Below are positions 7,096 through 13,997 of a stretch of DNA of 64,000 bases, in pieces (within the stretch, counting starts at the first letter, position 1; each line of letters opens with the position of its first letter). The stretch comes from Nocardioides sp. SLBN-35 (GTDB lineage: Bacteria; Actinomycetota; Actinomycetes; Propionibacteriales; Nocardioidaceae). Under the pieces are notes generated by a model. The model did not search any database and was not told where the DNA came from. It was given only the letters and a program-made list of their open reading frames with translations. A program made the position numbers and the translations under genes. The stretch is taken from assembly GCF_006715725.1 (NCBI RefSeq), contig NZ_VFNU01000001.1, forward strand, positions 3,782,001-3,846,000, read 5' to 3'.

Positions 7096-8345
7096 CCGGG
7101 TGCATCGCCGTGGTCGGCGCGGGTCAGGCAGGACTGCAGGTCGCACTCGGCCTGCGGGCGCTCGGGTACGACGGCAGGGTGGTGCTCGTGGGCGCCGAGC
7201 CGGAGCTCCCGTACCAGCGCCCGCCGCTGTCCAAGGGCTTCCTCGCCGGCACCGTGCCCGTCGAGGAGCTCGAGCTGCGCGACGCGTCGTACCTGGGCGA
7301 GCAGCGGATCGACCTCGTCCTCGGCCGCTCGGTGGTCGAGGCCTCCGTCGGTGACTCCGGCGGCGAGCTCCGCCTGGACGACGGCACCACGCTCGCGTTC
7401 GACGGCCTCGCCCTCGCCACCGGCGCGAGCGCACGCCGGCTGCCGGTCCCGGGCGCCGACCTGTCCGGCGTCCTCGGCCTCCGCAGCGTCGCGGACGCCG
7501 AGCGGCTCCGAGCCGGCCTGGCGGACGCCTCCGACGTCGTCGTGGTCGGCGGGGGCTTCGTCGGGCTCGAGGTGGCCGCGACGGCCCGTGCCCAGGGGAA
7601 GCGGGTGACCGTCGTCGAGGCCGCTGACCGCCTGCTGGCGCGGGTCGCCGCGGCCCCCTTCTCCGCGCACGTCCGGGCGTGGCACGAGGCGCAGGGCACG
7701 ACCGTGCTGACCAGCCGGACCGTCGCGGCGCTGGCCGGTTCCGGCCGGGTGGGCGGTGTGGTCCTGGGCGACGGGCACCTGCTGCCCGCCGACCTGGTCG
7801 TGGCCGGTGTCGGTGCGGCGCCCGTCACGGACCTCGCGAACGCACTGGGCCTCCGGGTCGAGCACGGCATCGTCACCGACCCCTCGGGCCGCACCAGCCA
7901 TCCCCGGGTCGTCGCCGTCGGCGACTGCACCGTCCAGCCGCACCCTCACGATCCGGGCCGCCTGCTCGGCGTCGAGTCGGTCAACAACGCCGTCGAGCAG
8001 GCGAGCGCCGCGGCCGCCGTCCTCCTCGGGCTGGATCCGGGACCCCGCGGTGTGCCCTGGTTCTGGTCGAACCAGGGTGAGCTCAAGCTGCAGCTGGCGG
8101 GCATCTCCGACGGTCACGACACCCAGGTCGTCCGCGGCGACGGCCAGGACGGCCGGCTGACCGTCCTCTACTACCGCGCAGGCCGCCTGGTCGCCGCCGA
8201 CGTGGCGGGCAACCCGCGCGACTTCAACGCCGTGAAGGATGCGCTCGCCCGCGGGTGCACGATCGACCCGGATGCCGCGGTCGACACCGCCGTGCCTCTC
8301 AAGACGCTCGTCAGCGCGGTGAGGGAGCCGGCGAGCCTGGCCTGA
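7092..8345 (+). CDS. NAD(P)H-dependent ferredoxin reductase
   Basis: The 417-residue flavoprotein has an N-terminal FAD-binding GAGQAG motif, the YQRPPLSK segment characteristic of putidaredoxin reductase and other Rieske-oxygenase reductases, a second Rossmann motif GGGFVG (about 150) for NAD(P)H, and the reductase C-terminal domain (about 320-400). It reduces the adjacent ferredoxin. GTG 7092 overlaps the ferredoxin stop (GTGA), which fixes the start. It ends the operon; the palindrome at 8356-8412 follows immediately. Confidence 0.93.
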   Translation: MTGCIAVVGAGQAGLQVALGLRALGYDGRVVLVGAEPELPYQRPPLSKGFLAGTVPVEELELRDASYLGEQRIDLVLGRSVVEASVGDSGGELRLDDGTTLAFDGLALATGASARRLPVPGADLSGVLGLRSVADAERLRAGLADASDVVVVGGGFVGLEVAATARAQGKRVTVVEAADRLLARVAAAPFSAHVRAWHEAQGTTVLTSRTVAALAGSGRVGGVVLGDGHLLPADLVVAGVGAAPVTDLANALGLRVEHGIVTDPSGRTSHPRVVAVGDCTVQPHPHDPGRLLGVESVNNAVEQASAAAAVLLGLDPGPRGVPWFWSNQGELKLQLAGISDGHDTQVVRGDGQDGRLTVLYYRAGRLVAADVAGNPRDFNAVKDALARGCTIDPDAAVDTAVPLKTLVSAVREPASLA

Positions 8346-8355
8346 GTTCTCGCGT

Positions 8356-8412
8356 CGCACCTGACGAATGGGTCGCGATCCCGGCCAATTCACAACCCAT
8401 TCGTCAGGTGCG
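8356..8412. repeat. Perfect 18-bp inverted repeat after the amine operon
   Basis: The arms 8356-8373 and 8395-8412 (CGCACCTGACGAATGGGT and its exact complement) enclose a 21-base loop. There is no T-tract, so it is not a classical intrinsic terminator, though it lies 11 bases after the reductase stop and before the next gene. A U-less terminator or mRNA stabiliser are the simplest readings. Confidence 0.85.
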
Positions 8413-8449
8413 CGGTGTGTCAGAGTCCCTGACCGGAGGGTCCGATCCG

Positions 8450-8455
8450 TAGGGT
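8450..8455 (+). promoter_or_regulatory. -10-like TAGGGT of the DUF3097 gene
   Basis: TAGGGT ends eight bases before GTG 8464 and supports that start as a leaderless or near-leaderless transcript. Confidence 0.4.
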
Positions 8456-8463
8456 GGTCCGTC

Positions 8464-9303
8464 GTGGATCGCTACGGGACCGACGTGCTGTCAGGTGACT
8501 GGAAGGCCCCCAAGCGGGGCCGGGCCGTGGAGACGCCGGCAGATCCCGGTCTCGTGGTCGAGGAGGTCACCACCGACTGGTGCGGCGAGATCGTCGCCGT
8601 CGACCGCGACATCGACACCGTGACACTCGAGGACCGGCACGGGAAGCGTCGCACCTTCCCGCTCGGCACCGGCTTCCTGCTCGAGGGCAGGCCCGTCATC
8701 CTCACCGCGCCGATCACGAAGGCCGGACCGGCGAAGCCGACGCGGACGGCGAGCGGGTCGATCGCGGTGCACGACGCCAAGGCGCGGGTGGCGCGAGCCA
8801 GCCGGATCTTCGTCGAGGGCCGGCACGACGCCGAGCTGGTCGAGAAGGTGTGGGGCGACGACCTGCGGATCGAGGGCGTGGTCGTGGAGTACCTCGGCGG
8901 GGTCGACGACCTCGCCGACCACCTGCGCGACTTCAAGCCCGGCCCCAACCGGCGCGTCGGCGTGCTCGTCGACCACCTGGTCGCGGGTTCCAAGGAGAGC
9001 CGGATCGCGCAGAACATCATGAAGTCGCTGGTCGGCAAGGACGTGCTGATCGTCGGGCACCCGTTCATCGACATCTGGCAGGCGGTCAAGCCGTCGCGGC
9101 TGGGCTTCGCGGAGTGGCCGAAGGTGCCCAAGGGGATCGACTGGAAGAAGGGCACCTGCCAGCAGCTCGGCTGGCCGCACCGCGACCAGGCCGACATCGC
9201 CCGGGCGTGGAAGCACATCCTCGGTGGGGTGCGCGGGTTCCAGGACCTGGACCCGACGCTGCTGGGGCGGGTCGAGGAGCTGATCGACTTCGTCACGGCA
9301 TGA
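8464..9303 (+). CDS. DUF3097-family protein with Toprim-like motifs
   Basis: The 279-residue protein belongs to an actinobacterial family of unknown function (DUF3097). After an N-terminal beta-rich segment (about 30-80), residues 113-200 contain RIFVEGRHD (Glu118, Asp122) and VGVLVDHLVAGSKE (Asp170). These are reminiscent of the Glu and D-x-D motifs of Toprim nuclease/primase domains, although the second Asp of D-x-D is replaced. GTG 8464 is favoured by the TAGGGT eight bases upstream. It stands alone between two palindromes and is convergent with the next operon. A nucleic-acid role is a guess from the motif only. Confidence 0.85.
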   Translation: MDRYGTDVLSGDWKAPKRGRAVETPADPGLVVEEVTTDWCGEIVAVDRDIDTVTLEDRHGKRRTFPLGTGFLLEGRPVILTAPITKAGPAKPTRTASGSIAVHDAKARVARASRIFVEGRHDAELVEKVWGDDLRIEGVVVEYLGGVDDLADHLRDFKPGPNRRVGVLVDHLVAGSKESRIAQNIMKSLVGKDVLIVGHPFIDIWQAVKPSRLGFAEWPKVPKGIDWKKGTCQQLGWPHRDQADIARAWKHILGGVRGFQDLDPTLLGRVEELIDFVTA

Positions 9304-9329
9304 TTTTGGCGCTCGCTCCGCTCGCGCAT

Positions 9330-9417
9330 GTCGCGCCGCCTGCCAACGCCGTTTCTTCCTCCCCCGCTCGCTCGTTCCTCGCTCGCTCCTCCGTCCAGAA
9401 ACGGCGGGCGGCGCGAC
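9330..9417. terminator. Bulged hairpin between convergent genes
   Basis: Outer arms 9330-9340/9407-9417 (GTCGCGCCGCC) and inner arms 9347-9356/9397-9406 (CGCCGTTTCT) form 21 pairs with a 6-base bulge on one side. The 40-base loop is CTCGCT-rich. It could terminate both the DUF3097 gene and the opposing operon. The surrounding GCTCGCTCCGCTCGC text is a common low-complexity motif in such genomes. Confidence 0.6.
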
Positions 9418-9444
9418 GGAAACCACTTCGGGCGCCTGCGCTGG

Positions 9445-9678
9445 CTACAGCCCCGCGCGGAACCTCGCCAGCACGTCGTCGACACGACCCTGGTCCCGCG
9501 ACTCCAGCGGGATGAGCAGCTCGGTGACGACATCGGTGAGCTCGGCGATGCGCCGGTTGAGCTGACGGCTCTCCTGCACCTCCGCCTCGAGGACGCGGAC
9601 CCGCTCGCGCAGGCCGGCGCGCTCACGGAGTCGGTGGCGGGCCTGGCGGGCGCGGCGGGCGAGGTCGGTGGCGGTCAT
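9445..9678 (-). CDS. Small coiled-coil protein downstream of the LicD fusion
   Basis: The 77-residue basic protein is almost entirely helical, with heptads in RLRERAGLRERVRVLEAEVQ and IAELTDVVTELLIPLESR. ATG 9678 overlaps the stop of the LicD-methyltransferase gene (ATGA), so it is translated as the last member of that operon; an upstream frame to 9717 would overlap it needlessly. The function is unknown. It has no membrane segment or signal peptide and may help assemble the decoration enzymes. Confidence 0.7.
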   Translation of the reverse strand: MTATDLARRARQARHRLRERAGLRERVRVLEAEVQESRQLNRRIAELTDVVTELLIPLESRDQGRVDDVLARFRAGL

Positions 9679-11207
9679 CGGGACTCCTTCGTGGTCCAGG
9701 CGGCGCGGATCCGGCACACGGCCGGGTCGGGCAGGTCGAACATGTCCTCGCCGGGGCCGGTGGTGAGGCGCTCGACGACGCCGCCCGAGGCCTCGATGCC
9801 GCGGCGCACCACCTCGACCGGCGTACGCCGGACCAGGCCGTCGCTCTCACTCGCCGAGCCCGCGGCGAACTCGAGGAACAGCCGCCCGCCACCGGGACGC
9901 AGGGCCATCCGCGCGAGCAGCCAGAGGTGGTCGAGGGCGGCGGGGTCGAGGCAGCCGACGAGGTGGCGGGCGTGCAGGTGGTGCGGGTCGCGGGCCAGGC
10001 GGGCGCCGTGCAGCAGGGTCGAGCGGAGCTCGCCGAGGATCAGCTGGTCGACCTCCACCTCGACGCCGCGGCGGCGGGCCCGGCGGCGTGCGACTGCCAG
10101 GGCGCCGCGTGAGAAGTCCAGGGCCGCCACCCGGCGCCCGGAGGAGGCGAACCAGATCGCGTCGCGGCCGGTGCCGGCGCCGAGGTCGGCGACGGGCAGG
10201 GCGCCCAGCTGCGGCTCCACCCACTGCGCGAAGGCGGACGGCGACCGCGGCACCGCCGCCCGGCGCGGACCGTTGTGCAGCTCGGTCCAGCGGCCCATCT
10301 CGGTGCGGAAGCCGCGCAGCCACCCGTCGAGTCGTCGTACGCCGGCCGGCGGGTCGGCGTACTTGAAGGACGGGTCGGGGGTGCGCCAGTGCGGGCCGTA
10401 GAGGAAGGCGAGCATCGCCTCCGGGTCGCGCGGGGCCGGGAACGCGTGCCCGTGCAGCGTGATCGTCGAGAACGGCACGATCGCCTCCCGCCGTAGGCGC
10501 CCGCTGCGGTTGCCGAGCTGGTAGAAGGTCCCGCCGACGTGGAACGCCGAGAACACGTCGATGTGGCAGACCCGGCCGTCGGACAGCGGCAGCAGCAACT
10601 TCACGTCGCCGCCGGACATCCGCAGCACCCGCCAGCCACGGTCCCGCATGGCGCGGGTGATCCGGTACGACTCGAGCACGATGTCGGCCGGCGAGCTGTG
10701 CTCGGAGAGGTAGCACAGGTCGGTGTCCGAGTCGTGCGCGAGCATCCGGCCCTCGCGCACGGCACCGAGGAGCGCTCCGTAGTTGAGGTACGCCGCCACG
10801 CCGGCGTGCTCGCGCAGGTCGTCGATCGCGCGCCGGGTGCCGGCGAGGATCTCGTCGCGGACCGCCTCGTCGGTGGCGGCGAACGAGCGGGCCAGGTGGC
10901 CGACCTTGTCGACGCTGAGGCGGTGGCCGGCCGGGTCGACCACGGCGAGGGTGCCCTCGCCGGACCCGAGGCCGACCTCGTCGTCGTACAGCACCGCGGC
11001 ACCGGCGGCGTCGGTCACCCGGACCCGGCCGCGACCACTGAGGTGCGGTCGGAGCGCCCCGGGCCAGGGCACCAGGACTCCCCCGGTGGTGGGCCGGCCG
11101 TCGCGCAGCGGGGTCAGCGACCAGACGTAGTGCCCGTCGATCTCCACGACCAACGGCTCGCCCCCGGGCGGGACCAGCAGGCCGTCGTCGGAGACAGCCA
11201 CCGTCAT
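9675..11207 (-). CDS. LicD-type phosphotransferase fused to a SAM methyltransferase
   Basis: The 510-residue protein has three parts. Residues 1-105 are beta-rich and unassigned. Residues 135-270 match LicD, with NYGALLGAVREG followed by the metal-binding Asp159-x-Asp161-x-Asp163. Residues 335-505 are a class I methyltransferase with the SAM loop DLGAGTG (341-347). LicD proteins transfer phosphocholine or similar headgroups from CDP donors to glycans or teichoic acids. The ATGA overlap with the upstream cytidylyltransferase supports a CDP-linked donor. The methyltransferase may methylate the transferred headgroup or glycan; the substrate is unknown. Confidence 0.85.
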   Translation of the reverse strand: MTVAVSDDGLLVPPGGEPLVVEIDGHYVWSLTPLRDGRPTTGGVLVPWPGALRPHLSGRGRVRVTDAAGAAVLYDDEVGLGSGEGTLAVVDPAGHRLSVDKVGHLARSFAATDEAVRDEILAGTRRAIDDLREHAGVAAYLNYGALLGAVREGRMLAHDSDTDLCYLSEHSSPADIVLESYRITRAMRDRGWRVLRMSGGDVKLLLPLSDGRVCHIDVFSAFHVGGTFYQLGNRSGRLRREAIVPFSTITLHGHAFPAPRDPEAMLAFLYGPHWRTPDPSFKYADPPAGVRRLDGWLRGFRTEMGRWTELHNGPRRAAVPRSPSAFAQWVEPQLGALPVADLGAGTGRDAIWFASSGRRVAALDFSRGALAVARRRARRRGVEVEVDQLILGELRSTLLHGARLARDPHHLHARHLVGCLDPAALDHLWLLARMALRPGGGRLFLEFAAGSASESDGLVRRTPVEVVRRGIEASGGVVERLTTGPGEDMFDLPDPAVCRIRAAWTTKESR

Positions 11208-11656
11208 GCCGACGAGGCTCCCCGGTGGGCGAGCGCCTTGCGCAGCGCGGTGGACGAGGTCTGCAGCGTGTAGGGGAAGTAGGTGACCTCGACACCGAGC
11301 GCGGCCATCCGCTCCTCGAGCCGGCGGCCCTTCACCGTGCCCTGCCAGTCGTCGCCCTTGAAGATCCGGTGGAAGCCCACGTCCCGCCAGGAGTCCGTCT
11401 TGTCAGGGGTGTTCTCGGCGTAGACGGCGTCGACGATGCCGATGGCCTCGACGATCTCGAGCCGCTCGGCGAGCGGCACGGTCGGGAGCACGCCCTTCGT
11501 CGCGACGCACACCTCGTCGGCGACGACCCCGGCGACCAGTACGTCGCACCACTGCCGGGCCTGGCGCAGCGCGTTGAGGTGCCCGACGTGGAACAGGTCG
11601 AAGGCCCCCGGGACGTACCCGATCACAGGGCCGACGATGTCACCCGACTTCTCCAT
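11204..11656 (-). CDS. Cytidylyltransferase (glycerol-3-phosphate/phosphocholine type)
   Basis: The 150-residue protein has the nucleotidyltransferase signature GAFDLFHVGH (17-26) and a C-terminal YTLQTSST segment, where TagD-like enzymes carry the conserved RTxGISTT motif. Such enzymes make CDP-glycerol, CDP-choline or similar activated alcohols. It is the first gene of a three-gene operon feeding the LicD fusion protein, so the CDP product is probably that enzyme's donor. A TACACT hexamer lies seven bases before the ATG in an unusually AT-rich gap. The exact alcohol phosphate cannot be told from sequence. Confidence 0.88.
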   Translation of the reverse strand: MEKSGDIVGPVIGYVPGAFDLFHVGHLNALRQARQWCDVLVAGVVADEVCVATKGVLPTVPLAERLEIVEAIGIVDAVYAENTPDKTDSWRDVGFHRIFKGDDWQGTVKGRRLEERMAALGVEVTYFPYTLQTSSTALRKALAHRGASSA

Positions 11657-11663
11657 AAAGTCG

Positions 11664-11674
11664 AGTGTAACACT
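11664..11674 (-). promoter_or_regulatory. -10-like TACACT within palindrome AGTGT-A-ACACT
   Basis: On the minus strand TACACT (11664-11669) ends seven bases before ATG 11656. It is embedded in a palindrome (11664-11674) inside a markedly AT-rich 30-base gap, so a repressor binding here would cover the promoter of the cytidylyltransferase-LicD operon. Confidence 0.45.
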
Positions 11675-11689
11675 AGATTTAATAGTTGT

Positions 11690-12901
11690 TCACGCGAGGA
11701 GACGGTGCACGACCCCGTCCGCGAGCAGGCGCCCGCGCAGCGTGAGCACCACCCGGTCGGCCCGGTCCTCGACCAGGCCGTCGGCGACCAGGCCCGGCAG
11801 CGCGGCCCGTTCGTCGTCGTCGAGGACGTCGACCGGCAGCCCGGAGCGCAGCCGGACCTCCAGCAGCACCCGCTCCACGCGCCGCGTCTCGGCGCCGAGG
11901 ACCTCCCGCGCGTGCGCCGGGGTGACGCCCTCAGCCAGCCGCCCGGCGTACGCCGCCGGATGCTTGACGTTCCACCAGCGGACCCCGCCGACGTGGGAGT
12001 GCGCGCCGGGACCGATCCCCCACCAGTCCGCGCCCGCCCAGTAGCCCAGGTTGTGGCGGCACCGGGCGGCGTCCTCGCGCGCCCAGTTGGACACCTCGTA
12101 CCAGCCCAGTCCGGCGCCGACCAGCCGCTCGTCGGCCTGCACGTACTTGTCCGCGAGGTCGTCGTCGTCCGGCATCGGCAGCTCACCGCGGCGCACCCGG
12201 CGGGCCAGGGCGGTGCCGTCCTCGACGATGAGGGAGTACGCCGACACGTGGTCCGGCACGCACGCGAGCGCCGCCTCCAGCGTCTCCTCCCAGTCGTCGT
12301 TGCTCTCCCCCGGCGTCCCGTAGATCAGGTCCAGGCTCACCTGGTCGAAGCCCGCGGTGCGTGCCGCCTCGACGACGCCGGGCACCCGCAGCGGGTCGTG
12401 GGTGCGGTCGAGCACCGCCAGCACGTGCGGCACTGCGGACTGCACGCCGAACGAGACCCGCGTGTAGCCGGCCTCCCGCAGCCGCTCGAGGTAGGACAGG
12501 TCGACCGAGTCGGGGTTGGCCTCGGTCGTCACCTCCGCGTCGGGTGCCAGCCCGAACTCGTCGTCGATCGCCCGCAGGACCCGGCCCAGGTCCTCGGGCG
12601 GCAGCAGCGTGGGCGTGCCGCCCCCGAGGAAGACGGTGTCCACCGGGAGGTCGCGCTCGCCCAGCACGCGGCGCGCCAGCCGGACCTCGGCGACCGCCTG
12701 GTCGGCGTACGACGCCCGGGAGACGCCGGGACCGAGCTCCTCGGCGGTGTAGGTGTTGAAGTCGCAGTAGCCGCAGCGCACCCGGCAGAACGGGACGTGC
12801 ACGTAGAACCCGAACGGGCGGGTGCCGGCCTCGGCCAGCGCCTCGGGCGGGAGGGACCCGTCGGTCGGGACGGGATCACCTTCGGGAAGCGCAGACGGCA
12901 C
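11690..12901 (-). CDS. hemW: HemW, radical SAM heme chaperone
   Basis: The 403-residue protein has the radical SAM cluster motif Cys39-x3-Cys43-x2-Cys46 followed by Asp-Phe, as in HemW, a YVHVPFC lead-in, the GGGTPT loop, and the HemW C-terminal winged-helix domain (about 320-400). HemW proteins were long annotated as oxygen-independent coproporphyrinogen oxidase but bind heme and deliver it to client proteins. It starts with GTG 12901, 12 bases after the intradiol dioxygenase-like gene, in the same direction. Location near lepA is usual in actinobacteria. Confidence 0.92.
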   Translation of the reverse strand: MPSALPEGDPVPTDGSLPPEALAEAGTRPFGFYVHVPFCRVRCGYCDFNTYTAEELGPGVSRASYADQAVAEVRLARRVLGERDLPVDTVFLGGGTPTLLPPEDLGRVLRAIDDEFGLAPDAEVTTEANPDSVDLSYLERLREAGYTRVSFGVQSAVPHVLAVLDRTHDPLRVPGVVEAARTAGFDQVSLDLIYGTPGESNDDWEETLEAALACVPDHVSAYSLIVEDGTALARRVRRGELPMPDDDDLADKYVQADERLVGAGLGWYEVSNWAREDAARCRHNLGYWAGADWWGIGPGAHSHVGGVRWWNVKHPAAYAGRLAEGVTPAHAREVLGAETRRVERVLLEVRLRSGLPVDVLDDDERAALPGLVADGLVEDRADRVVLTLRGRLLADGVVHRLLA

Positions 12902-12913
12902 CGGCCCAGTTTC

Positions 12914-13798
12914 TCAGACGGGGATGTTGAGGCTGACGGTGTAGCCCTCGTCGACCGATCCGGTGACCTTGGCGAGCTGGAGCGAGTACCCGTCGCTGAA
13001 GATCCCGTCGGTGTCCAGGCTCAGTCGGGAGAGGTTCTTCACGCTCTGCTCGTAGCCCTCGGTCGCGTACACGTCGTTGCAGACGTCCTCGGGCAGGGCG
13101 AGCTGCGAGGTGCGCAGCTTGTTGGCGACGTCGGTCGCGGCATCGAGGCTCTCGTAGACCTCGAAGTGCATGTGCGGCCAGCGCCCCGAGTAGCAGGCCG
13201 GGAAGATGGTGGTGAAGCTCAGGTTGCCTTCCTCGTCGGCCTCCTGGACGCCACGCAGGTAGTTCTCGTCGGCGATCTCGTCGTCGTACATCGAGTAGCG
13301 ACCCTCGCGGTCGCAGTGCCACAGGTAGATCGCGGCGCCGGCCAACGGGGTGACCTCGTCGCCGTCGAGGTCGTAGACCTTCAGCCTCACGGTGGTCGGG
13401 ATGCCCTCGGCCACGCCGGACGCGGTGCCGAAGCTGGAGGTGAGGTCGCTGCGTACGACGCCCGACTCGCTCAGCACGTCGGGGCCGTTGCTGCCGTCAC
13501 CCGGGTACGGGCCGGCCGTCTCCTCCGGGATCTCGCCCTCGGCGACCTCGACGCTGCTGTCGCCGCCCATGCCGCCGGGAGGCGCCCCGTTCGGCGGCTG
13601 CCCCGTCGTACCGGAGGATCCGGTCGATCCGGAGGAGGCGGTCGTGTCGTCGGCGCCGCAGGCGCTCAGCGCCGCCGCGGCACCGACCCCGCCCAGGAGG
13701 CCGAGCAGCCCCCGGCGCGCCATGATCCTCGGCAGGTCATGGGACAGCCCGAGGTCGTGCTCTTCGGTCTCGTCGGGTGCGTGGGTGTGGTGGCTCAT
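12914..13798 (-). CDS. Secreted intradiol ring-cleavage dioxygenase-like lipoprotein
   Basis: The 294-residue protein opens with a signal combining Arg28-Arg29 (Tat-like), a hydrophobic stretch and lipobox LSAC (Cys47), then a Ser/Gly/Pro linker to about 90. The C-terminal half is the intradiol dioxygenase beta-sandwich with a full presumed Fe(III) ligand set: Tyr168 (EGRYS), Tyr203 (ACYSG), His209 and His211 (HMH). Cytoplasmic relatives cleave catechols between the hydroxyls; exported members are poorly characterised. It precedes hemW by 12 bases. Action on catecholic compounds or siderophores outside the membrane is inferred. Confidence 0.87.
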   Translation of the reverse strand: MSHHTHAPDETEEHDLGLSHDLPRIMARRGLLGLLGGVGAAAALSACGADDTTASSGSTGSSGTTGQPPNGAPPGGMGGDSSVEVAEGEIPEETAGPYPGDGSNGPDVLSESGVVRSDLTSSFGTASGVAEGIPTTVRLKVYDLDGDEVTPLAGAAIYLWHCDREGRYSMYDDEIADENYLRGVQEADEEGNLSFTTIFPACYSGRWPHMHFEVYESLDAATDVANKLRTSQLALPEDVCNDVYATEGYEQSVKNLSRLSLDTDGIFSDGYSLQLAKVTGSVDEGYTVSLNIPV

Positions 13799-13861
13799 GC
13801 CCCGAGTCTGGCGCTGGATGCTGTCCGAGATCTGTGAGCCGGCTGTTGGCCGGCGACGAGC

Positions 13862-13977
13862 GGGAGTTTCACCGGTCGGCCGGTGAAACTCCCAGGGTTG
13901 GACGACAAAACTGGCGCTGGGACGAGGATGCTTCCTCGTCCCAGCGCCAGTTTCACCGGTCGGCCGGTGAAACTGGC
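13862..13977. repeat. Three tandem perfect hairpins, two sharing one core
   Basis: Hairpin 1 has arms 13862-13875/13880-13893 (14 bp, loop TCGG). Hairpin 2 has arms 13908-13928/13933-13953 (21 bp, loop TGCT). Hairpin 3 has arms 13946-13959/13964-13977 (14 bp, loop TCGG). Hairpins 1 and 3 share an identical 26-base core around AGTTTCACCGG-TCGG. The right arm of hairpin 2 is the left arm of hairpin 3 over 13946-13953, so the two cannot fully form together. The block lies just after the acyl-CoA synthetase gene (minus strand) and probably ends its transcript. Confidence 0.9.
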
Positions 13978-13997
13978 TTTCGGCCCCAGCCGCAGCG

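Noticed and set aside
5235..8393. A very long open frame on the minus strand opposite the amine operon
   Set aside because: It is a GC-bias shadow: low-complexity Arg/Gly/Asp-rich translation, no family similarity, and the plus strand encodes well-defined enzymes throughout.
9304..9444. CTCGCT-rich stretch as a CRISPR or mobile-element remnant
   Set aside because: No regular repeat-spacer spacing or terminal repeats; it fits a bulged hairpin with a low-complexity loop.
12914..13798. Intradiol dioxygenase-like protein as the catechol-cleaving step of the amine pathway
   Set aside because: It carries an export/lipoprotein signal and lies 4.5 kb away among unrelated genes, so a shared cytoplasmic pathway is not supported.
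13862..13977. Tandem hairpins as the ends of a small transposable element
   Set aside because: No target-site duplication or enclosed coding frame; each hairpin closes on itself within 52 bases.
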